This document shows positions 46,530 to 59,870 of a stretch of 64,000 nt of DNA, one piece after another; position 1 is the first letter of the stretch; each line of letters begins with the position of its first letter. This stretch comes from Panopea generosa (Eukaryota > Mollusca > Bivalvia > Adapedonta > Hiatellidae). The translations under genes and the position numbers were made by a program. Under the pieces are notes generated by a model, which was given only the letters and a program-made list of their open reading frames with translations, had not been told where the DNA came from and did not search any database. The stretch spans positions 16,094,974-16,158,973 of the forward strand of contig CM055907.1 in the NCBI GenBank assembly GCA_029582155.1, in the 5' to 3' direction.

Positions 46530-46770
46530 TTTCGATGACATTTCACAATTTGATGAAACCCATTCATTCTGACAGATCTGCCCACTGTTTTGCAGTATAT
46601 CACTATGCATCATTTTACTGTTGTAGTATGATCAAACAGTGAAAATGTTCCAATGTTCAAGAAATATTACATTTGTTTTGCATTTTCTACAAACATAATG
46701 CCGAACCGATTTCACAGGTCTGATTCCTTGGGCGCAAGAAACTTGCACTGTCATGCAAGGGAGGTCATTC
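46530..46770 (+). repeat. Inverted dispersed duplication, copy 2 (partner at 40575-40860)
   Basis: See 40575-40860. Confidence 0.8.
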
Positions 46771-47151
46771 TTCAGTGATACATATTATGCAATCATGAAC
46801 TTAGTATGGCTTCCCTTGCCTTTTTTTCTGGACACTATATAATTTGTATTTGTCTTGAAAAAAACATTTTGATATAATTAAACGAGATTGCATTTGCGTA
46901 TGGTAAGATTCGGATGAGATAGTTTAATCACTTAAAATTCATTTTATTGAACTAAAAGTGTGAAGATGTATCTTTTGACAGACAATAAGGTGATCCTTAA
47001 ATTGATCACGTGATCTGTGGTGTGAGTATTAAGCACAAGAATATTTCATTATCGAAAAAAATATATATATAGTTGACCGAGCCTCACAGCTCACAACATT
47101 CCATAAACTCTATGTATAAAAGTGAAGTTTCAAAACATCTGCATAATACGT

Positions 47152-47460
47152 TCATTATTTCTTCCTCGTTATTTGATCAATCAAACATTCGGAGCTTACG
47201 TGATTAATTGCATACCCAAAACGCCTGCACTCGTAATGTTTTGTTTATATTTATTGCATTTTGTTTACAAAAAAGCATCAGTGCAGTAGTTACAGTTAAA
47301 AGTAGAATCTCTTTCTAATTTCTGCCGGTGCTTAATGGTCCGTCAACTTTTGTTTAGTGGTTTTCACAGGAAAGTGTAATTTATGAAGATGCTTCCTGTC
47401 AATGTCTAATTTGTCGAGAAGACTGCCACCTGTGCAACAAATGGCTTTCCTTTGTTTAAA
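47152..47460 (+). repeat. 300-bp dispersed duplication, copy 2 (partner at 33049-33345)
   Basis: See 33049-33345. The best-kept block is GAAGACTGCCACCTGTGCA near 47420. Confidence 0.8.
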
Positions 47461-48640
47461 TTGAATTTCTAAAATGCACTGAATGGACATTAGCCCCGGA
47501 AGCTATTATAAAAAATATCAGAGTTTTTAGGTATTTAGTGCACTCTTGTTAGCTGAAAACTAATGCATCATTCTCGATCCTATAAATCCAATTAAAATTC
47601 ATATTAACTAGTCTAATGCAAATATTCTTCAATAAAAAAAAATAGATGTGTCTGCATGCAAATAATTAAAATGTCATTTTGTTTTTATTTGAAAACTAAT
47701 TAAATAATTGTTAACTTTTTTTCTTTTATTAGAAGAAACAGTTTAGTCAGTAATTTTATGAGAGTATAAATATAATGCAAATTAAGAATTTTATTTATAG
47801 ATTTGAATATATTTGTCGAAATCTGTACAGAAACTTCAAAATAGTTTTGGATTCAGTCTATTGTCTGGCTGTAAGGACATTGCCCCTTTATGTAGAATAC
47901 AGGCTTGTCAAATACAATAATATTTATTTAACTATTTAAACGATGAGAGAGTACACGACCGAATAAAAAGCTGTTACGGTTTATAATGTTTCACTATATT
48001 CGCACACCTTTTGAAAGGTTAGGAACAAATCGGTAAATTACCTCCCTTTATGTTGTTTCTGAGAGCGCAGCAATGATAAATAGCAAATGTGAGTTCTTAA
48101 GACAAGTGACTGCTCAATATATATATCTGCTTACACAAATTAAACTGTATGTACAAATCGAGGCACAAATCCTGCTTATCATTATACCCCATAGGATTTC
48201 CCATGTGTTTTTACTGACTAAACATTACCTACAGTAATTCTAAGTACTAGCAATTTGTGCGATTATCTTGACTACCGAGTCGATAGTCGGAGAATTAACG
48301 TTAGTGATTACATTAAATCTTGCACAATTGTATAAATGGTGTTTGTCTATCTATCTAATTGTTACGTATCGGTACATACAGTGGGTGGTTAATTGGACAG
48401 AGATTGTTTACTGGTAATCTTATAAAACGGTGTCTCACGTGATGCTGTTTACGGCGTTGTTTGATGATTGTTCAAACAGAAGACATAAATGCCAGGGGAC
48501 ACTTATAACTCTTCTGTTAATTTGAGTATCTGATCAGACACACAGCCCTTGTCAATATTATGTTTGCCAGATATAGATCATAATTATACAAAGAGAACGT
48601 GAATTATTTGGTATAATAGCAGGTGTTGGTTCATTTATCA
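47461..48640. other. Unassigned A+T-rich DNA
   Basis: Nothing recognisable. Confidence 0.35.
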
Positions 48641-48850
48641 TTAGTTGCAATTTCAATCTCTGTCGCAGTCGGAAACGCGTCTGACTGTCAATACAAAGGT
48701 CATGGTTGTCAATTCAGGGGTCATGATTTCGAATGTCCGGCAGGTGTATAGTCTCTCAGCCGATTCGTCGTGAACGTTTTGCTACCATGACGAGTTTCCC
48801 ACATTTGACTATGTGGTGTGATGGTCACTGACGGCGGCCATGTATGTCTA
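48641..48850 (+). repeat. Possible SINE with tRNA-like head
   Basis: CGTCTGACTGTCAATACAAAGGTCATG is partly duplicated as TTGTCAATTCAGGGGTCATG, followed by ATTTCGAATGTCC (B-box-like) and AGTCTCTCAGCCGATTCGTCG. The layout recalls the SINE-B head (GTCGACTTTCAATCCAGTGG .. GTTCAAATCCC). It is GC-richer than its surroundings. Family uncertain. Confidence 0.4.
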
Positions 48851-49107
48851 TTGTTTGTTAATTACCAGGTGATAAAGTTAAGCATAACATAATTGAAAAA
48901 TACAATCCCGCTATTCATTTTTCAATGAATGGTATGTCATTTATCCATATTCAAAGACAATATGTTACAATATATAACTAGATTATTACTAGTACAAATA
49001 AAATAATATTCGAGGTTTTGGCAGAGCATCAAGTCAATCATATTTATCACCTGACTCTGAAAAATGGTACATTACCATTTATTTTTCAGGTCATTTGAAA
49101 AGAAATT

Positions 49108-49570
49108 TAAATATTCTATTTCACACGGTTTATTCAAATACATGACATTGTCAATACAATATATTCTATAGCATTTGGTTCATACATATACATCAATCAA
49201 ATGGTCTACTTCACACAGTTTATACAAATACATGACATTGTTCAATACAATATATTCTATAGCACTTGGTTCATACATATACATCAATCAAATGGTCTAC
49301 TTCACACAGTTTATACAAATACATGACATTGTTCAATACAATATATTCTATAGCACTTGGTTCATACATATACATCAATCAAATGTTCTATTTCATACGG
49401 TTTATACAAATACATGACATTGTACAATACAATATATTCTATAGCATTTCGTTCATACATATACATCAATCAAATGTTGTATTCCACACGCTTTATACAA
49501 ATATATTATATGTATAGGAAAGTATATTCTATAGCACTTGGTTCATACATATGCATCAATCAAATCACAT
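49108..49570 (+). repeat. 91-bp minisatellite, about five copies
   Basis: Units of 91 bp contain TTGGTTCATACATATACATC, AATCAAATGGTCTACTTCAC, ACAGTTTATACAAATACATG and ACATTGTTCAATACAATATA. In-frame ATG codons at 49175, 49266 and 49357 are exactly 91 apart and so lie in different frames. The last copy is diverged. Confidence 0.95.
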
Positions 49571-50728
49571 GCATCACTGAAAGCTCTATTATGCGTCAGA
49601 ATCATATCTTTTGACAATGTCTGTAAAAGGAAATATAACTGCTATGTTTTGCTATGTTCATAGGATATCAAGGTAAATCAAAGTCATGTAGTATATTGTA
49701 CATTGGCAAAGTGTTTACTGTTTTTACATTTTCTCTATCTCTACTATCACTTTTAGTAATTTTTTATTTATAAATTTGATGGAATACATTGTTTTGTAGG
49801 ACACGTGAGATAATTGATTACAACATACTGTTGAAAAATGCATTTAGTTGTAGCACATTTCGATACTGCTATTTTCTCTTCTTTTTTATAGAATTTGTAT
49901 GATTTTTTAAAATAACTTATCAAAGGAAACATGGAACAAGTAACGAAAACCATATCAGTGTTTAGTAGCAAAATCATAGATAAATTGTAAATACAATACA
50001 ATGTTGAATTTCACATAGATGCATGGTTATTCGCACGTAGGGATTTGATTGTCTGTAAAATTCATTTGCTACGGCCATTTAAATGCATCTTGTTACCGTT
50101 GTAGATGTACAACACGTCTATCGGACCCTCGGGAGACGCTTTATATAACAAACAAATATATAATGAAAGTCGATTCATTAATATAAAATAAATTGCACAC
50201 GAAAATCATACTGGGCGCTTGGTAAACTATAGAATGCGCTACTTTATTGCATTGCGGATATAATTTTCACATCAAAACAAAACACAGACGTTCGCAAATA
50301 AGCTTAAGCTGCCGGCTAACCGTGATAGATGACCCTTCTGTGAATTAAGCACTATCTTTCATTATTCAATTTAGTCAATTACATTGAAGGATCATCCTTT
50401 ACTGCATACCCTAGGGTATGTGTCCGTTTATACCAGAAGAAACAAAACATTTTTGCACAATTTCAAAAGAACAAATTGAGACATCTATTGTTACGATTGC
50501 TTTGTACATTTTGAATAAAATAGTCATTTCTTGCATATCGTTATTGAATGTGTGTTTGTTTTGATAATATTGTGGTAATATTTTTTGAAACCTACCATTT
50601 TTCATAATATTCTGTTTTCTTATTTTTGATATAATTTATTTTCTTAACATATCAATTGGTGCATAATTTGATATCTAGTACTGCATATAACGCATAAGAT
50701 GATAATAATCAAATATATATATTGATGT
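49571..50728. other. Unassigned A+T-rich DNA
   Basis: Nothing recognisable. Confidence 0.35.
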
Positions 50729-50840
50729 TCCTAAGCAAGACACTTTTTCAGCATGTTCTGAGTACGGGTTCTATAAAGGAATACTATGAGCGTTATTTGT
50801 GTAAGTTGTGATAACTTGTTTCGCAGTTAGAGTATAATGA
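50729..50840 (+). repeat. SINE-D fragment (plus strand)
   Basis: CCTAAGCAAGACACTTTTTCAGCATGTTCTGAGTACGGGTT, a diverged GGAATACTATGAGCGTTATTTG and AAGTTGTGATAACTTGTTTCGCA match the SINE-D body. Head missing. Confidence 0.65.
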
Positions 50841-53800
50841 ATGAATTCAAATCAAATAAAACTTCGTTTGATTTTAAAAGATTTTGAAAACAAGTAAACT
50901 GAAACAAATGAGGGAGGAAAAGCAAGCAGCACGATGCCTCTAAATCTTTAGTCTCGATTATGCTACGATATAACTTTCTAAAAATATGACATTTATTTTA
51001 CTGGTGGGAATTTCAGTCGAGTAAGTGACATAATCTAAAACTTAAATCGAGATCTCAAAGATTCTTAATCTGCCATGGGAAATAGTTTAAATCTTTCAAA
51101 TATTATATTTACTTTAGTAAACCAGCCTCAGTTTCTACCCTTGTGAGTAAACTATGCAAATTTGGCTATTATTTTCTGTTTTTCCTCCGAACATTTACTA
51201 GGAGCCTTTCCATAAATAACACGGAGAACCAGTCCTACGTATTGTATACAATTTACAAGCACAAGATACCATTATAAGCGAGAGTGTTTTTAAAATATAA
51301 AAGAAAGATGTACAGTGTATAGAATATTGCATTGAATTCCTGCATAAGGAATTTTTAGTGTCTATATAGTTCGTGCATGATTTAACAAATAAATTCAGTC
51401 CCGGTATAATGCTTTTATCAACATATCCAACATCACGTTATTTGATTATGTTTACTTCAAAGTTATCAGTCCACTTCAATAGAATCATTTAAGATAAAGA
51501 ATCAATATGGAAGCATTAAACGTAACGTAGTAGACTAATGTGTATAATGTGAGAACGCAATGAAAACAAATCTCGAACATATTAAGAATATAAATCTATT
51601 GTGTATATCAAATGGTTCGATGATGTCCGTTTATTGACACATGTTTTCACTACCTTTGTATGTATATGGTGTACTTATATGTAATTGTGTTTTGGGATAT
51701 TTTAATTGCATTCATTTGCCGCTGTTGTTGTTGCAGCGGCTATGTCCTTTGTATGCTATGTTTCTGCCGGACATTATTTTCATGTATATGTATATCATAG
51801 TTGCCAAGTAGAATATGTTATGATTAACAAAATCAAGAAGATATAATGGTTTATTTTGCTCGAAACAAAGAATATTTTCATCTATACGCAGCAGTTTTGT
51901 CCGTGTAGAATATTTGCAGCACGTAGTAAGAATCTGGTGATAATTATCTTTTATTTTGTATTGTATTTGTACAATTTTAGTATCTACCTATTTGCTCGCC
52001 GTTTAGGGTTTACCTTATTCATATAATTTCTTTATTTCCATATCAGTACATTTGTTTGAATAGCATTAAAACATCAGCCGTGCTGAACGCATCATGTATA
52101 ATGTATATGTATGTGTCAGTAACCTATAAGCTTTATAACAAAAAATGGCTGATATAAACGAATATTATATATAAAACAAAGACATGTGCTCCAGGTATAT
52201 ATGTAGCCTTTATTAAGAGATTACATTGCAATACTTATCCTATTAAATTGTTTTAAGTGAATAACGTTATTGGGTCAAATGCCATTCAAAGATCATAAAC
52301 ATGTATAAATGCAATATGAACAAATTATGCATGTAGGGTAATTTATACATTATATCGACTAACAGCTTTGTCCGTTCAGTAGCAAGTAACAGTTCTCACT
52401 CAAAGTCATAAATACCATTAACAGAACCATTTTGCTACATGCACTCTTTCATTATTGTATCAGTCATATTGCACCACGTCATTATCAGTTATATTGTACC
52501 CCTTCATTATCAATAACAGTGTACATATTTCCTTCTTATTATGCAATTATTATTTCCATAAAAAGGCTATTTTCACGTGAAGCATGTGCAGCAATTAACT
52601 TAACTATCTTTTAAAAAGCACTGATTATTCTTCGTCTTTTCTGTATTTAATTTTAATTATATTTTACATTTATATGGTGAAGAAATTCAATGTCTTATTA
52701 GATGTGTTGGCAGAAGCTTTTAGATGTAATCAATTGATCAGTTATAATTTGCTGGATAAAAGAAGACATTAGACGTCATTACTCCGCAGTAAATGTAATT
52801 AACACGAGCACTTATTAGTTCTTGGCATTCGGTCTTCTTAGATTAATGCACGAGAGTCATTTTATATACGACAGTTAATTGCTGATGGGAACAGTTTTAA
52901 ACATTCTAAGAGTTTTTCATTATGCATTATTTGTATTAGCAGAGACGTTAAGACATAAACATATGTCCGGAGGACTCCTATCACGAGTTAGTAAACTAGG
53001 TGGGTGGAATTAAAGCTAATCTAGTCATATTTATATGAACCGAATTTGAATATTCCTGAGTGCATACAACCTTAGTAGAATACTCCAAAATCTTGTCCAG
53101 CATCGTAATTTGTTCCACGTACTTGCATTTGAATAACATTGGTTAAAAGAAAGTTATCATATTCAAATATTTTTTATACATATATCAAAGTTACTTTTAA
53201 ATTAAGCATGCAGTGTATTAACAAAATCACTGAACATAATATATTATAAATAAAATTTCCAAACATGTACATCTAATCCAGTTTTACGTTGAAATATTTT
53301 TGTTTAACATACATTTTTCGTCGAACTAGCGTAATCAGAAACTAATTAATATCATTAATTCTAATTTGATGTCTGTAATGGACACTCTATTAGCCTAGGG
53401 AAATCATATGATTTCTGGCTTTTGATTCACCAACATATACTTATCAATAATCACCCAGAAACTTATATCTAAAAAACAATCGGGTGATCATGATTTTAGA
53501 CTTGTTTCAGTAAAACTGAATAAGATTTCATTGATATTTTATAGCATATGAATAACCAGTCAAAACGTAGATAAGATTTTAGGTATTAAAGTAAAATGCT
53601 GATGAAAAACAAGCAGGATGTCTGTTACAAGAAATCAAAAGTATGATAAGGATATACTGATCAAGCAATTCACAGAATAATGGAAAAATGCACTTACAGA
53701 AAACAATAGACAGTGTTAGGATGTAGAAGCATGTAAACTAGATAATTATAAAAAAAGTAATCATAAAAAGGAATAGCAAAAGGGTTGGTCCACAAGTTAT

Positions 53801-54921
53801 TCAACAGTGAAGTCGGCCGTTCACAGAAACAACATATTGACATAAATCAATATGATAATACATATTCATATAAGTATAATTTCAAACAAAACCATAAATA
53901 TGAGATACGAATATGTATTACTTTTGTACTAAAGATCATAACATTTTTTAATAAAAAATAATTAACATTCAGGCATTCATAACCTTTTTCATTGTTATCA
54001 AGAAGCTAAATACAATTTAGGGAGATCATTATATAACATGACTGAATTGTTTATACAACGCTGCTAATATACTTTTATAAGCATATTAACATCATGACTT
54101 CTGATTGTCAAGTCGGACATAAACTATATTTCAGTGAAATCAAAAACATACAGATTATTCAATAAGTGTGTGCTTTTTCATACGCTCTCTAAAGATGGCT
54201 TAAACTTGCAGATTTCATTTATTTGTTACGCCAAAACGTAATGTCTTTTACTGTTTATGATGTCATCCACTTTTGACGTTCTTAGTTATTCTATGTTTTG
54301 GAACTTATGAGGACTGTATAGCCGAAATGCACTATGGAGCATAGAATTTTTTATATGGAGTTTGTTGATCTTAATTTGTTGATAAAACATACTAAAATGG
54401 GAAATAAGTGTTAACATAATGTCGATGATATCGCAATCTAGTAACCAGTATTTGCGATATGATAATCGTTTATAGTTTGGGAAATAGGTATCCGACTCAA
54501 TGTAATAATTTTAAAAAAAAGTATTGTCATTTTATTGCAGTAGATAAAACAATAAGATACGGCCACAAATAAGTACATATTCTATCACTCATGAAGCATA
54601 TAATAAATACATTTTCAATAATAATACATTCAGTACAAGTTTACAAAAGACGTGACAACATGATCATATCCCTCGGCTATACCTACCAATTTTTCCTACC
54701 CCAAAACCCACTCATGTAACGTAACATGAAAACACAATACCTAATAAACAAAAAAAACCTCGCGAGACTATAGCTACATGTACATCAGTCAAAGTCGCCA
54801 CAAGTGCTTTACCAAAAACAGACATAGTTTGATAAAGCTTTCAACTATAAAAGCAACAATGAAATTTAAACTTGATTCAAACAATCTACTGATACGGGCA
54901 GCGAGATCAGTATGTGATATT
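50841..54921. other. Long unassigned A+T-rich stretch
   Basis: Only a degenerate 25-30 bp triplication (TCATTAT..CAGT.ATATTG.ACC) at 52448-52525 was noticed. No gene, RNA or dispersed repeat recognised. Confidence 0.35.
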
Positions 54922-55171
54922 CTCAAGATAAAGTTCAAGTGAGATTGTGTAAAGTAATTCCCTGCCGAACAATGATATTTTGTCTATGATATATGAAAAA
55001 AGGAAGCACATTGCGCAACAACAAACACCGTATATTACGTATGGAAATAATCTCAAGATAAAGTAATAGTTTGAATAGTAGTTCCCTGTAGAACTATAAT
55101 AGTGTGTCTATAAAGTATGAAAAAAGGAGGCACATTGTGCAACAACAAACAAAACATATAACGTAGCAATA
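54922..55171 (+). repeat. About 130-bp tandem duplication (two copies)
   Basis: CTCAAGATAAAGT begins at 54922 and 55052. Both units continue with TTCCCTG..GAAC.AT, TGTCTAT, ATGAAAAAAGGA.GCACATTG.GCAACAACAAACA, with moderate divergence. Confidence 0.9.
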
Positions 55172-56794
55172 ATGATGTTTATTTAGTTAGTTCACGATGA
55201 GAAATGCACAATGAAACACCCATAACGTCCTCTAATATCAATTATGTGTAGTTTTCTTTGTACGAGTCACATTAAATGATCTCGAAGAATCAGAAATGAT
55301 GATACTACAAAGCCGTGTCAAACTATTTACTACAATCTGTTTACCAGCGTTAAATGAGTGGTGACAGTTGCCTTTGGGGAGAGTTGCTTGGCTAATAACA
55401 ATTATATCAATTGAATTATCATTCTGATCCTTTATCTGAAGACTGAATATCCAATTACGATATGTGGAATGGAAGACGGTACTTTTCAAAAACGAGGATC
55501 TCCGAATTACGCTTAATATTTTAATATATCGACAGACTTGCCTTAAATGTACTGACTCCACTGATTAGATACTGACTGGAGTACTTTAGTACTCTGACTG
55601 AGGCTTATAAGAAAGTAAAGGGTATAGTACACCAAACTATGGTCTAACAAAAGTTTTTAGTAAGAGTGAAATTCCATCCCATGTTCCACTGCTGAAACAC
55701 ATAGTTACATATTAAATTAACCGAAATGACTTACCGTAGACTAATATCAAATTTTGGATGGCACCATAGCACTGTCTTTAATAATTCTTTACATGTCTGG
55801 TTTTAAAGAGTATTTTCAAGAATTTTCAAACTTTTAATGTTTTCCAATAAATCATATATATATATATATTCACTGATTCCGTATTGCAAAAAATATTACA
55901 TGTTTTTTAAAAAGATATTTCCTATCTTGGGATACAGGCATGTTAGACTAAATTAAATTTCCCGCTTAAAAGAGTAAAACATTTGTGACGTTTTAAATGA
56001 AGAACGTGATTACATTCTGATTCTAAATTGATCCGTTATGCACAGGAATGGATCCAGGATTTAATTTAAGATAGGGGCACGACACAAAATCTGAACAGGT
56101 AAAAAACGTTTTCAGTAGATATCTAATGCATTTTAATAGCATACTGAAGTTCAGGAGAAAGGGATTTACGACAGGTTTTTAAAGAGTAGATCACTATCGA
56201 TAAAGTAAACGATGTAAAAACTGTTTCATTTTAGAAAGAGTCCGAATGACGTCAAACAGTACTTAAATGCTGTCTATTTTAGAATGGAGATTTCGTTTAA
56301 GTTTACCACTCAAAATTCTGGTTTGATTTATTAATGATAATGAGATGCCTTTTATCCATTTTGATAATTATTTAAGACATTTCTAGCGTGATTGTATCCC
56401 TTGAATATGCCTGCAATCAATAAACATTGCATATATTGTACATAAGGCGGATACGTTTAATAACAGAAAAGAACAGAATGCTTATACAAAATGCAAAGTT
56501 GGACATACACACAGTGTCCTTATTCATTTTTTACTTTCCAAGTTAAACTACAAACATGATAATTTAACCACAATAATGAGAATAAAAATGATAAAATTGA
56601 CACGAAATACATTTGATTGATGCCTACTCCTCTACAGAGGACCTCAACTTCAATACATTTAAAAAAAATAATTACACTATCGTAACAAAAACTTTTTTTC
56701 GCATCTTATTTATAATTCGGATTTATTAGTTTGATAAAAATTTTAGAAATTAACAGAACACACTGTTAAGCAATAAAACCTATCTTATTTACCT
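55172..56794. other. Unassigned A+T-rich DNA
   Basis: A 107-codon minus-strand frame at 55238-55561 shows no domain, signal or splice context. A short TA tract lies at 55855-55870. Confidence 0.3.
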
Positions 56795-56966
56795 CGATTG
56801 TGAAACCAATATTAGCTTTGACAAATCATGCTTTGAAATTGGGTATTTCTCGGTAGAACCATTACTATATATGCGTATAAACGTCTTGCTCAAGGATGCA
56901 ATATCTTGCCTAGGTGGAGGGTCTAACCAGATGATCTATATATCTTTTGACCCCGCGCTCCTCTAT
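56795..56966 (-). repeat. SINE-D copy (minus strand)
   Basis: Minus strand: GAGGAGCGCGGGGTCAAAAG, GGTTAGACCCTCC, CAAGATATTGCATCCTTGAGCAAGACG, ATGGTTCTACCGAGAAATACCC, AAAGCATGATTTGTC and TTGGTTTCACAATCGAGG, in SINE-D order. Confidence 0.7.
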
Positions 56967-58711
56967 GTATAGGTTAGAAGTTGTATGGATTATACTATTT
57001 ATCTCTCCTGCAGCGATTGCCTTGTTTGAGAAATTGCCTTGATGAACATCTACTGATGGTCTTGCCGTTCTATTTAAAATTGAAAGTTCTTATTTTAAAA
57101 ATACCCAACAGAAGCAGCGATTGCATTGACGAAGAAAGAAGGACAACATCTAAAGACATAGTAGTGTGATATGGCCGCTTTTAAAACATGTAAAAGAGGA
57201 CAACTGTTTCAACATCACACATAAATAACACAGAAAGCAAGACTCTCTATACATATTTACAACTGTCACTTTAAACTTTAATAAATTCTATTAGCACATA
57301 TGCATACTTCTAAAATATAGTTCAAAAACGTTCCCCATTTCATTATAACTGTTCCTACTCATCACCTAACCATTATCTCGATCAAGCCATGCTACTGAAC
57401 CCCCTTGCCTTCAAAAGTAATCTCCCTAAACTAAAACCCGACCTTTCATCTCGTCTGCCCAAAGTAAACTGACTTTCTTCCCCGCTCCTTCAGAGTTAGA
57501 CCCCTAGATTATTTTTATAACAGTCATTATTTTTCAGGTAAACTTCCTGCATAGATGTCGACTCTAATCGCTAAAATACACATGAAACATGTTAACTATC
57601 CCTATTTCTAGACTGCTGTACGCGAACTTTTGACAGTGTAACATATAAAAAGTTCAAACTAATTAGGACCTCCACAGCTTAATGACTTATACATGTACCT
57701 ATAGAAATATCTCTCACACCAGTATTATATTGGATTTAATTTTATCATTATCAAACTAAATAAAATACAATAATTAATATTTGAAGTGAATGACTATGAT
57801 ACACAACAAATATTACTATAGGATGTACCGCCGCCGCGATTATCTGATATATTCTGGAGAAAATGTGAATTTAAAGGCTGCTCAACCGCAAAAAACTAAT
57901 CAAAAGTGTACGGTGATTATTTAAGACGAGATATACCGTAGATTAACACTTGTTAAAGGGCGATTTTATTCTAACATACATAATGCGAATTCGATTAAGT
58001 AAGTAGAATGTATATAGAAATATGTCAGTTTTTAACCAAAACATTACATAACGACAGGTTCATTTTAAAAACACTAAAAAACCGATAGTAACGCCTTCAT
58101 AACTCATTTAACATTTCGAAAAATAAAAACGTTAATTTAAAACTGAAGGAAAGCTGTTTGTATATGTATATATGCATCAGATGTAGCACAGACCAATTAA
58201 ACTGAAAAATGTTTAATGCGGCGGCTTGGACGTTCATGGTGTTTTGTACGAAAGTTATATATGAAAATAAGAAGAATTTAATGGAAATTGTCATTCTGGA
58301 GATTTGGAAAGAAAATATAACAAACACAGTAATTTTTTAATGCACATTTTCACAAACATGATGTGAGAAAACCCTTTCAATGTATCAAGTTTCATTGAAA
58401 TGACTGCCCATGTACAGCGGAATTATAAAACAAATGTGATTGATTTTTTTAATGGAAATGTTAATTACCACAGTACGAATTCAAATGTTGATGAATTTAT
58501 AATCAGCATTAAAATGCGTCTAAATGACATCGTTAATATAAGTACAGAATCATATATATGTAGGGAACGGTTATATTGAAGACATTGCAAACATATATAT
58601 GTGACACAAAGGAAGGGGGCTATGATAGAGACTATCAGGCCTTGGAACGGAATGTAGCAAAACCATTATCTAAAAGCTGATTTAAATATTCAACTAAACT
58701 AGCTCTGTTCA
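56967..58711. other. Unassigned A+T-rich DNA
   Basis: A pyrimidine-rich stretch at about 57395-57510 is the only compositional feature. Nothing else recognised. Confidence 0.35.
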
Positions 58712-58715
58712 CCCC

Positions 58716-58746
<31 letters not shown>

Positions 58747-58749
58747 ACA
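58712..58749 (+). repeat. Poly-C tract joined to AC microsatellite
   Basis: About 21 consecutive C (58712-58732), then about eight AC units. The minus strand is a long G run able in principle to form G-quadruplexes. Assembly length of such tracts is unreliable. Confidence 0.97.
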
Positions 58750-59365
58750 TCTTTCTCGTTATCACATCAAGTTCAAAACAATTCATACGCAATGTGCCCT
58801 TACATACGATTCTTGACAACATATAATAAGAATACATGTATTTTGTTGACATTTATCAGATCAATCTGGAAAGCTATGATTTCATTTCTGTTCAACTGGA
58901 AAAAAAACTAATCAAAATGGTACAGTGATTTCCCACCATTTTTAACAAAAGTTGATTAGTCTTCCAATAAAACGCGTTTTCCCTCCCATACAGATAGAGC
59001 AAACGAGGTTGTGTAAGTTGGGTCAGGACAGTGGTTAAATTAGGCAAACTGTTTAAAGTAATGTACGTTGCAAGCAAATTACATAAAGCAGGCGCCGCTC
59101 GATATATACTGTAAAAAGAGAAACGTCCAAAGTTCAGACATATATGGTTAATGTTTTATGTTGCAAAACGAAAAAAAAAACATGTAGAATAAACGACCTA
59201 CATAGTTTTGGGCGAACGAGTAAGACTCAGATAAAACCTAGCACATGCGCATAGACAAAATATACAATGGGAAAGTCGATTTCCACGTGCATACCAGGAC
59301 AAATATGTTCAGTGTGTATCAAATCAAGTTTTCAGTCTGATTGAATAGACTTTAATGTTAAAAAG
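58750..59365. other. Unassigned A+T-rich DNA
   Basis: Nothing recognisable. Confidence 0.35.
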
Positions 59366-59440
59366 ATTGATTGATTCATTGATTCATTGATTGAATATTT
59401 AGCATCATTTTTATGCCATCGAGGGCTAACAGACGATAAG
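59366..59440 (-). repeat. SINE-B 3' end, inverted
   Basis: GATTGATTCATTGATTCATTG tail, then GAATATTTAGCATCATTTTTATGCCATCGAGGGCTAACAGACGAT, the reverse complement of the 3' end of the SINE-B copy at 59621-59870. It forms the left arm of a composite with that copy. Confidence 0.85.
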
Positions 59441-59619
59441 TCTAGGTCTGGTCGGCCCTGTGTCAGTATAATGTGACTGTGTGGGGTATCATACTATGTG
59501 TCTGTAGCATGATACCTCAGTGTGACAGTGCTTAGAATACAGTCTCAAGTAGACACCGTCGCGATATGACTGAAAAATTGTTGAAAGCGACACTTAACAC
59601 TATACAACAACAATACAAC
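59441..59619 (+). repeat. SINE-A 3' body between two SINE-B segments
   Basis: TCTAGGTCTGGTCGGCCCTG, ATAATGTGACTGTGTGGGG, GTATCATACTATGTGTCTG, AGTGCTTAGAATACAGTC, AGTAGACACCGTCGCGATATG and ACTGAAAAATTGTTGAAAGCG match SINE-A from its middle to its tail, which is short (CAACAACAATACAAC). The tRNA head is absent. It begins at the same TCTAGGTCTGG point as the body copy at 2343. Confidence 0.88.
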
Positions 59620-59620
59620 T

Positions 59621-59870
59621 ATCAATTCTGGGGTCGTGAGTTCAAATCCCCCGCCCGACAACAGTCTCCGTGATGATTGATATACGACATTGTGCCTCAT
59701 TATTATTCGTTTCTCACTCTGATTAAAGTGTGAAAGTTATCAGTTACTTGCAGAGATGGGGTGTGCTCGAGTACTGGTTAATCCCAGGAAACAGTGGTTA
59801 GGTTAACTGATCGTCTGTTAGTCCTCGATGGCATAAATTGACACTAAATATTCAATCAATTAATCAATCA
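59621..59870 (+). repeat. SINE-B copy (plus strand)
   Basis: TCAATTCTGGGGTCGTGAGTTCAAATCCC (T-arm/B-box), CAGTCTCCGTGATGATTGATATACGACATTGTG, AAAGTTATCAGTTACTTGCAGAGATGGG, GCTCGAGTACTGGTTAATCCC, GTTAACTGATCGTCTGTTAGTCCTCGATGGCATAAATTG and tail ATTCAATCAATTAATCAATCA. The 5' end of the tRNA head is missing. Best-preserved SINE-B body of the window. Confidence 0.88.

Noticed and set aside
46246..46613. Opposed frames of about 105 codons, possible transposase remnant
   Set aside because: They overlap each other and a dispersed duplication whose inverted partner at 40575 does not keep either frame.
55238..55561. 107-codon minus-strand frame as an exon
   Set aside because: No recognisable domain and no clear acceptor or donor; left as unassigned.
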